Positions 58,001 to 64,000 of a stretch of 64,000 bases of DNA are shown piece after piece. The stretch lies in assembly GCA_039654915.1 (NCBI GenBank), contig CM077595.1, positions 50,065,501 through 50,129,500 of the forward strand, read 5' to 3'. Positions within the stretch are counted from its first letter, which is position 1. Each line of letters begins with the position of its first letter. This stretch comes from Aquilaria yunnanensis. Taxonomy: Eukaryota > Streptophyta > Magnoliopsida > Malvales > Thymelaeaceae. The position numbers were made by a program, and so were the translations under genes. The notes under the pieces were generated by a model. That model was not told the origin of the DNA. It searched no databases and saw only the letters and a list, made by a program, of their open reading frames with translations.

Positions 58001-59033
58001 CGCTATTGTCTGCTTGGTGTTGTATGTAGATGACATACTACTCATCGGGAATGACATTCCTGAGCTACAGTCTGTGAAGACTTGGCTAAGGAAATGTTTC
58101 TCTATGAAGGACTTGGGTGAAGCAGCCTATGTGTTAGGCATCAGGATCTATAGAGATAGATCTAGAAAGCTTCTTGGCCTAAGTCAAAGTACATATATTG
58201 ACAAGGTGCTAAAGAGGTTTAGCATGCAAGATTCCAAGAAAGGATTCTTGCCCATGTCACATGGTATCACTCTTTCTAGATCTCAGTGTCCGAGTACAAC
58301 CGAGGAGAGAGAGCGCATGAGTAAGATTCCATATGCCTCAGCAATTGGATCTATCATGTATGCCATGATATGTACTCGTCCCGATGTCTCATATGCTTTG
58401 AGCATGACGAGTAGGTACCAATCGAACCCCGGTGAAAGTCACTGGACAGCTGTTAAGAACATCCTTAAGTACTTACGAAGGACTAAGGATGCATTCTTGG
58501 TCTTTGGAGGTGAAGATGAGCTCGTTGTAAGGGGTTACACCGATGCAAGCTTCCAATCCGATAAGGATGATTTTAGATCGCAATCTGGTTATGTGTTTTG
58601 TATTGGTGGTGGTGCTGTAAGCTGGAAGAGTTCAAAGCAAGAGACAGTAGCTGACTCTACAACAGAATCTGAGTACATTGCCGCCTCTGATGCTGCGAAG
58701 GAGGCAGTTTGGATCAAGAAGTTCATCACTGAACTTGGAGTGGTTCCAAGCATTGTTGACCCGATAGAGCTCTATTGTGACAACAATGGAGCAATCGCAC
58801 AGGCTAAGGAACCTCGATCTCACCAGCGATCCAAACACATACTCCGACGCTATCATCTCATCAGGGAGATCATCGAGAGGGGTGATGTAAGGATATGCAG
58901 GACTTCGACAGACAGCAACATTGCTGATCCACTGACAAAGCCCCTTACGCAGCAAAAGCATGATAGCCATTCTAGGTCCATCGGTATTAGATACATGGAT
59001 GATTGGCTTTTAGTGCAAGTGGGAGATTGTTAG
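55062..59033 (+). CDS. Copia gag-pol polyprotein, intact (1323 aa)
   Basis: A single open frame encodes the whole Copia replication machinery. Gag has the N-terminus LNGTNFLKWYRNLRIVL and a CCHC zinc knuckle at residues 250-263 (CFHCKQPGHWKCNC). The protease has its catalytic D-T-G at 299-301 (WVLDTGCGSHIC). Integrase has its H-H-C-C zinc finger starting near 433 (WHCRLGH, CESCLLGK) and the catalytic triad D495, D558 and E594, spaced DD35E. RT has TAFLNG and the catalytic YVDD at 988-991. RNase H begins near D1161 (YTDASF) and ends with the ADPLTKPL motif. Order PR-INT-RT-RH is diagnostic of Copia. The ATG has a good context (ACCATGG). The stop codon TAG (59031-59033) lies inside the 3' LTR, and the polypurine tract is part of the coding sequence. 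No defect was seen. Confidence 0.96.
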   Translation: MAQNTSTLSLRSILEKEKLNGTNFLKWYRNLRIVLKQERKAYVLEQPIPNEPAATAPRAERDAHKRHSDDALDVACLMLITMESELQKQHENMGAFDMIEHLKMLFQEQARHERFETSKALFQCKMSKGSPVGPHVLKMIGYIENLENLGFALQKELAIDVVLQSLPESYSQFVMNYNMNDLDKSLPELLNMLRTAEQNLKKAKPILMVQKGKGKGKANKKKDKANGKSNASSSSAALKPKGGVAKEGECFHCKQPGHWKCNCKLYLEELAKEKGSKTSTSGIFVIEANFSTSSSWVLDTGCGSHICANVQDLSRSRRLARGEVDLRVGNGARVAALAVGTYVLTLPSGLVLELDNCYFVPTISRNLISVSCLDKKGFSFIIKDKCCSIYLNEIFYGSAQLSNGLYVLDLEDPIYNVNTKKVRLNDSNLTYLWHCRLGHINETRISKLHKDGLLDSFDFESYETCESCLLGKMTKAPFTGQSERANDLLGLIHSDVCGPMSTQARGGFQYFITFTDDFSRYGYVYLMRHKSESFEKFKEFKNEVENQLGKSIKVLRSDRGGEYLDREFLDYLKECGIISQLTPPGTPQWNGVSERRNRTLLDMVRSMMSQADLPNSFWGHALETAAFTLNRVPSKSVQKTPYEIWSERRPNLSFMKIWGCDVYVKRQSSNKLGPKSQKCLFVGYPKETKGYYFYNPSEQKVFVARTGVFLEKEFISKGTSGRKVELEEIQEQQEDIKPEMEPEQTPQDVVVQESVPVAQSPRRTGRIRREPERYGFLVTHTGDVMLMDQDEPTTYQQAMSGPDSEKWLMAMKSEMESMYENQVWTLVDPPEGVKPIGCKWVFKKKTDMDGNVITFKGRLVAKGFKQIHGIDYDETFSPVAMLKSIRILFAIAAHYDYEIWQMDVKTAFLNGKLLEDVYMTQPEGFVTPGNANKVCKLQRSIYGLKQASRSWNLRFDDAIKEFGFIKNEDEPCVYKKVSGSAIVCLVLYVDDILLIGNDIPELQSVKTWLRKCFSMKDLGEAAYVLGIRIYRDRSRKLLGLSQSTYIDKVLKRFSMQDSKKGFLPMSHGITLSRSQCPSTTEERERMSKIPYASAIGSIMYAMICTRPDVSYALSMTSRYQSNPGESHWTAVKNILKYLRRTKDAFLVFGGEDELVVRGYTDASFQSDKDDFRSQSGYVFCIGGGAVSWKSSKQETVADSTTESEYIAASDAAKEAVWIKKFITELGVVPSIVDPIELYCDNNGAIAQAKEPRSHQRSKHILRRYHLIREIIERGDVRICRTSTDSNIADPLTKPLTQQKHDSHSRSIGIRYMDDWLLVQVGDC
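59017..59027 (+). other. Polypurine tract of the Copia element
   Basis: AAGTGGGAGAT directly precedes the 3' LTR and overlaps the last codons of the polyprotein. Confidence 0.8.
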
Positions 59034-60443
59034 TATTGTGCCCAAAAAGCCAATCATGAGATGATTGTATTTTTGCACATTGAGTCATGATATTTTATTG
59101 AGGCATTAATCCAGCAATTTTGTTTGTTGTTTTGTTTCTGCGTAACGTAATAAACATAATTGTAACCCTAGAATAATGATATTCTTAAACGTCCCTAGTA
59201 TAGTATTATTGTGGAGCGGGTTGCAATAATACATAATGACTAGCATATGTGGAGACTAATATGAGATATGTAGTCTACATATGGGTACAAGTTGGAGAAC
59301 TTGTGTACTGGACCGACCCACCATGAGAACACTTCATGGATCGTTATATGAGTGTCATAAGTGATTCTCATAGTGATCATGGTATATGTAGTCCTTCGAC
59401 CTAAGATCATCAAGGTTCCCTACATGTGAGTCACATACTTTGATACTTTCCTTTGTTGCTCGTAACTGAGTGAACTTGAAGGAGGTCATTGGGTATGTCA
59501 CATATCATGCGGAGGGATTTGTATGATCAAGATGGGATTTGTCCCTCCTATGTAACGGGAGTGATATCTTTGGGCCCCTTGATAGAGTAAGACTTAGAAA
59601 ATGCATGGCCATGCTCCGATGAGTTGATATATGATATCAATGTCGTCAGTTTAATTTGGTCTACTCGGTAATCAAGAAACCGAAGATTGGGCTATACGAG
59701 AGTGACACATTCCATGTCTTGTGCTTAGTCTTGATATCTTGGACAAAGGGACAATGGCATATATCGGTGATGATCATAAAGGTTTAGTCGATTCACCGAC
59801 AATCTTGTCACTTGGGTAGCAATGATGTGTTGCTAGACACCGCTCATTGCTTATGATCATAAATGTGATTTATGATCGTTGCCAATATGGCAAGAGCCTA
59901 TTGGGTCGCACACATAGAGCTATTTGGATCATTAGAGTGCATGGGCTAATTATTTGGGTTATGGTTTCACTTTGATTTCGTATTAATAATGGGCCAAGGA
60001 GTTGAGCCATTATTAAGCCCGAAATTAATTCCTAATTGGATTAGGGCTTTGAAACCCATTAGGCCTGGAAGTTGAGTCTCACTATAAATACAACTTTTAA
60101 GTGAGAAATTCGTAGGTCTCCTTGCCCTAGCCTCCCAAAAGGACAGCCGCACTCTTCTCTTGCAATTCCTTGGAGGACGCAAGCTAGCACTGCGAGCGCA
60201 AGAGAAACGCATCTGCCGGGACGTGGTGGAAGCGTGGTGATCCCGAGAGGCTCGTGTGGATACCATAGAGAGCCTGAACACGTCAACTGTTCAGGTTTTG
60301 TGATTCGACTCTACAGTTGAGTGAGAGATCTCAACCGAAAATTAGGTATGAAATTTTCGAACACTCGGTTTACCCCGTTTCACTTGGATCCTGGAGGGTT
60401 TCGGTTAAATTCCGCTGCGCTGTTTGGCTCCCGAAACCCAACA
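59028..60443 (+). repeat. 3' LTR of the complete Copia element
   Basis: 1416 bp, offset 6909 bp from the 5' LTR, with one difference found. Its TATA box at 60083-60090 could drive read-out transcription into G3. Confidence 0.96.
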
Positions 60444-60448
60444 CAGCA

Positions 60449-63400
60449 CATGACCGCCGAGGAACTAAGAATGGCTGGGCCGAAGTCCGATCACCACCGC
60501 GCCAAAGGGTCCAATCAACAAGCTCAGCATCCAACCGAACAGGCAGGACGACCTCGGAGGATGCGTGGAAGGAAACCTCAAAGTTTCACGCCACTGAGCA
60601 CCACACGGACCAACATCCTCATGGCGCTGGAAAGGCAAGGGATGCAGATTCGGCGACCAAGGGCCATGACCGCCGATAATAAGAAGAATGCCAAGAAGTT
60701 CTGCCAGTTTCATCTCGACCACGGTCATGACACCGAAGACTGCTTCCAGCTGAAGAAGTACATAGAGTCGCTGATAAAGCAGGGCCAACTTCGGAAATAC
60801 TTGCGGATGCCATCCCCGAAAGGCAGAAAAATGGAGGAAGAAAGGGCCGAAGATGAGGACTATGACTCCGACAGGCGGAGAAACCGAAGTCCAAAAAAGC
60901 GCCCTCCACCTCCGACAGGGGTTATCCAAACAATCACCACGGGGCTCCCAACCTCGGAAAGAAAGCGAAGGGCCAGAGAAATTGCAGTCATGGAATATCA
61001 AAATCCAGCAAAGAAGCTGGCCCGCAAAGACGGATCCACCATCGTCTTTCCCCACGACGATCCGCTGCTGATCATGGCGAGGATAGGAAACTGGGACGTC
61101 AAAAGGGTGCTGCTTGATGACGGATCAAATGCGGACGTCCTATTCTCACACTTACTGCCAAGCTTGGGCATTTCCAGCAGCGAGCTTAAGCCAGTCACCT
61201 CACCAACCTTCGGGGTGGGACCATCCGAACTGCCCGTTCTCGGATGGATCGACCTCCCACTGATGATGAGAGGGACTTCGGTAGATGGAGCAGCTGAGTT
61301 GTACGCTTCCACAATGGCAAGGTTCATCGTCATGGACGTCCCGTCCTTGTACAACGCCATCCTTGGAAGGCAGACACAGGGAAACCTGCACATTCGCCCT
61401 GATGTGAAATACTTGACTGTCACATTCGCCACCAAGGATGGAGATGCTGAGATCTTCATAGACCAGGCCGAGGTAAGAAAGGTGTTTGTGAAAGCACGAA
61501 AGGCCCCGGCGAGCAACTTCGCACAAACAATGGAGGCAAAGGCGCCAGAAAAAGGCAAAGAAGAAGATCTCGCAAAAGCAGAAATGGAAACAGTACAACT
61601 TATCCCAGGACAATCTACCCGAATAGGGAAGAGCTTGGCCGAAGGTGAGAAAGAAAACCTTGTATCTTTTCTGCTGAAAAATAAAGATCTGTTTGCCTAC
61701 TCGCCGAAAGATATGCCAGGGGTAAACTCTGGCATAATACAGCATAGCCTCAAAGTAAGCCTGAAAGCAAAACCCGTCCGGCAAAAGAAACGAAGCATCT
61801 CAGCCCACAAGAGCAACTTTGTCAAAACTGAGGTCCAGCGTCTGTTAGACGCCAAAGTCATCAGGGAGGTGAAGTACCCCGAATGGTTAAGCAACGTGGT
61901 CATTGCCACAAAAGAAGGCAGCAGCAAACTCCGGATGTGCATCGACTTCAGAAACTTGAACGATGCTTGCCCGAAAGACTCATACCCTCTGCAGCCAATA
62001 GATCAACTGGTAGATTCAACTGCCGAATATGGGCTCCTAAGTTTCCTAGACGCCTTCAGTGGCTACCATCAAATAAGGATGGACCCCGAAGATGAGGAAA
62101 AAACCGCCTTCATCACCGAGGGAGGAACATACTGCTATGTTAGGATGCCCTTCGGGCTCAAAAATGCAGGAGCCACCTACCAAAGGTTGATGAACAAGGT
62201 CTTTAAAGACCAAATGGGGAGAAACATGGAGGTGTATGTCGATGATATGATAGTCAAGAGCAAGCTGCCTAGCTATCACGTTGCAGATCTAGAGGAAACC
62301 TTCCAAAAGCTCAGAGCCTTCAGCATTCGGCTCAATCCTGAAAAGTGCATCTTCGGGGTAACCTCGAGAAAATTCCTTGGGTACATGGTATCCGAAAGAG
62401 GCATTGACGCTAACCCCGAGAAGATCAAGGCGCTGCTTGAGTTTTGAACTCCTGCCACAGTCAAAGATGTGCAGAGGCTCACCGGAAGAATAACCTCCCT
62501 GAGCAGATTCATTTCCAGGTACGGAGATAGGTGCCGACCTTTCTTCAAAGTCCTCACAAAGGCAGCAAAAATGGAAGGCGACCTCGGAAGGAATGATCAC
62601 CCTTGGGGTGAAGATTGCCAAAAGGCCTGGGAAGAACTCAAAGTCTACTTGGCTAGCCTGCCGACTCTGCGACAACCTCGGGAGGGAAAACCCCTCCTTT
62701 TGTACCTCGCCGTCACGGAGAAAGCTGTAAGCTCGGTCCTCGTGAAAGAAGAAGGGCCAAAGCAATGGCCAGTCTATTACGTCAGCAAATCCCTGCATGG
62801 CGCCGAAGTCAGGTACCCTCTGCTTCAAAAAGCTATATACGCCTTGGTGCTTGCAGGGAGAAGGCTGTGGCCATACTTTCAGGCTCACCCCATCATCGTC
62901 CGAAGTAGTCTACCGCTACGGGATGTTATGAAGAAAGTTGATCATTCGGGAAGGCTCTCCAAATGGTGCATAGAGCTTGGCGAACACGAAATCATATATG
63001 AACCTCGGAAGGCCATAAAAGCTCAAGCACTGGCATACTTTATCGCCGAAGTACCCACCACCAAGGAAAGCCACATGGATCCGAAAGGAGGTGAGCCAGA
63101 GTAGTTATCAGAGGACCTGAAGGCCTAGAGGTACCTTACATGTTGACAGAGCCTCGGGAACCGAACACTAGGGAGCTGGAGTAGTTATCAGAGGGCCCGA
63201 AGGCCTAGAGGTAAAGAAGGCTATTAAGTTCAGCTTCAGCGTCACTAACAATGTGGCAGAGTATGAAGCCCTCATAGCGAGATTACGCTTGGCCAGAAGG
63301 ATTGGCGTGAGAAACTTAAAGGCTCACAGCAATTCCCAGCTGGTAGTTTGGCAGACGGCAGGAGATTATGGGGCGAAGGACCCAATCTTGGCAAAATACC

Positions 63401-64000
63401 ACGAGCTAGTAGCAAAGCTCATCCAAGAGTTTGACGCCGTACGGATCGAAAATGTACCTCGGCGGAATAACATAGAGGCAGATTGCTTGGCGAAGTCAAA
63501 AACATACACCGAGGTGCTAGATCATCCGAGCATCTCAGTGCTGAGCATAGCGTCCTCGGGAAAGGGATGGAAAGATCCCATAAAAAGATACCTCACAGAA
63601 AATGTGCTCCCCGAAGAGCGCGGCGACGCTGCAAAACTACGAAGACGCTCAGGCCGATTCTTCCTGATTGGTGAAGAATTATACCGACAGGGATATGCAA
63701 ACCCGCTGCAAAGATGCTTGGATGAAGAGGATACTGAAATAGTCCTTGAAGAGGTCCACGAAGGCATGTGTGGTTCACATATTGGAACTGATGCCCTTGC
63801 GGCGGTGATACTTCGCCAAGGATACTTCTGGCCTACCATGAGAAAGGATGCAAGGCAGTTTGTCTGAAAATGTGGTAGTTGCCAGAAACACGCGAACATC
63901 CAGAGGGCACCCTCGGAAATGGTATCCTCGGCTGACTATCCTTGGCCCTTCGCAGTCTGGGGCATAGACCTTATTGGGCCACTCCCCTCAGCGCCCGGAG
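60449..64000 (+). pseudogene. G3 gag (3' part), protease, RT, RNase H and integrase start; runs off the window
   Basis: The gene resumes after the Copia TSD. The variant zinc knuckle C-x2-H-x4-H-x4-C (CQFHLDHGHDTEDC) is encoded at 60702-60743. Protease shows LLDDGSNADVLFSHLLPSLG (Asp codon 61116). RT shows NDACPKDSYPLQPIDQLVD, FGLKNAGATYQRLMNKVF and catalytic YVDD (62235-62246). After a TGA at 62445-62447 the same reading continues with RNase H (VYYVSKSLHGAEVRYPLLQK), then the second, archaeal-type RNase H (NNVAEYEALIARLRLARR), which marks the Tat lineage, and integrase (H2C2 finger, FAVWGIDLIGPLPSAPG). Further lesions are a local duplication at 63099-63213 and a TGA at 63865-63867. From 60348 an ATG in the Copia LTR opens a frame fused to this coding sequence up to 62447. 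Confidence 0.92.
63099..63213 (+). repeat. 35-bp direct duplication within the second RNase H of G3
   Basis: GAGTAGTTATCAGAGG... occurs at 63099-63133 and 63179-63213, 80 bp apart, with two mismatches. Against G2 the first copy is an extra insertion that brings an in-frame TAG at 63102-63104. Confidence 0.85.

Larger units (their letters stand above)
52119..60443 (+). mobile_element. Complete, very young Ty1/Copia retrotransposon (8325 bp), TSD CAGCA
   Basis: Two 1416-bp LTRs, an exact iMet primer site, an intact 1323-aa polyprotein and a polypurine tract are all present, flanked by CAGCA at 52114-52118 and 60444-60448. By eye the LTRs differ at a single position (T 53449, C 60358). All domains for autonomous movement are open. 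It interrupts G3 gag. The lineage was not assigned; the protein resembles the Tnt1-94 type. Confidence 0.96.

Noticed and set aside
1..64000. Bacterial operons, CRISPR arrays, tRNA or rRNA genes, defence systems
   Set aside because: Nothing in the sequence supports them. Direct repeats are LTRs or short tandem repeats, and all strong proteins are retrotransposon proteins.

Overview
The window is plant nuclear DNA made almost entirely of nested LTR retrotransposons. I found no ordinary host gene, no rRNA or tRNA gene and no CRISPR. The plant origin follows from tRNA-iMet type primer sites, 5-bp target-site duplications (TSDs), Tat-type Ty3/Gypsy pol with a second RNase H, very long non-coding LTRs, and a Ty1/Copia polyprotein of the Tnt1-94 kind. 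A flowering plant is likely; I cannot name the species.

Layout. 1-2145: 3' end of a Copia element. 2253-11508: Gypsy element T1 (Tekay/Del-like) with a ~4 kb LTR and a decayed gag; its LTR holds a reverse Copia solo LTR (2308-6179), which holds a solo LTR of a T1 relative (3052-5507). 11509-12800: a Copia LTR without TSD joining T1 to Tat-type element G1 (12801-16241, antisense ORF plus 3' LTR). 16565-17979: Copia solo LTR. 18082-37482: Tat element G2 (gag, protease, pol, antisense ORF, 3' LTR), interrupted by a 3.6 kb solo LTR (20582-24177) and by a complete gag-only element (28421-33905). 37483-39276: remnant of another Tat element, G5. 39277-39396: start of a Copia LTR. 39397-48913: Tat element G4 on the minus strand, internally deleted, its 3' LTR holding a 2.4 kb solo LTR. 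48914-50101: start of another long LTR. 50102-64000: Tat element G3, whose gag is split by a complete, very young Copia element (52119-60443) with an intact 1323-aa polyprotein. The right half is a nest about six insertions deep; most closed boundaries show exact 5-bp TSDs.

How the parts work together. Each autonomous unit is LTR, primer site, gag, protease, RT, RNase H, integrase, polypurine tract, LTR (integrase before RT in Copia). The Tat elements also carry, between integrase and the 3' LTR and on the opposite strand, an extra gene. In this window it occurs in four copies sharing three spliceosomal introns at the same sites, an exon 3 of exactly 260 bp in every copy, and, where the upstream region survives, a TATA box 260-320 bp before the ATG. 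This looks like an independently transcribed, spliced antisense gene carried by a retrotransposon, and is the most interesting system here.

Only the Copia element at 52119-60443 looks intact and potentially mobile; the gag-only element has an intact gag but would need pol in trans. Everything else is broken by stops, deletions or insertions. All comparisons were made by eye, so difference counts are approximate.
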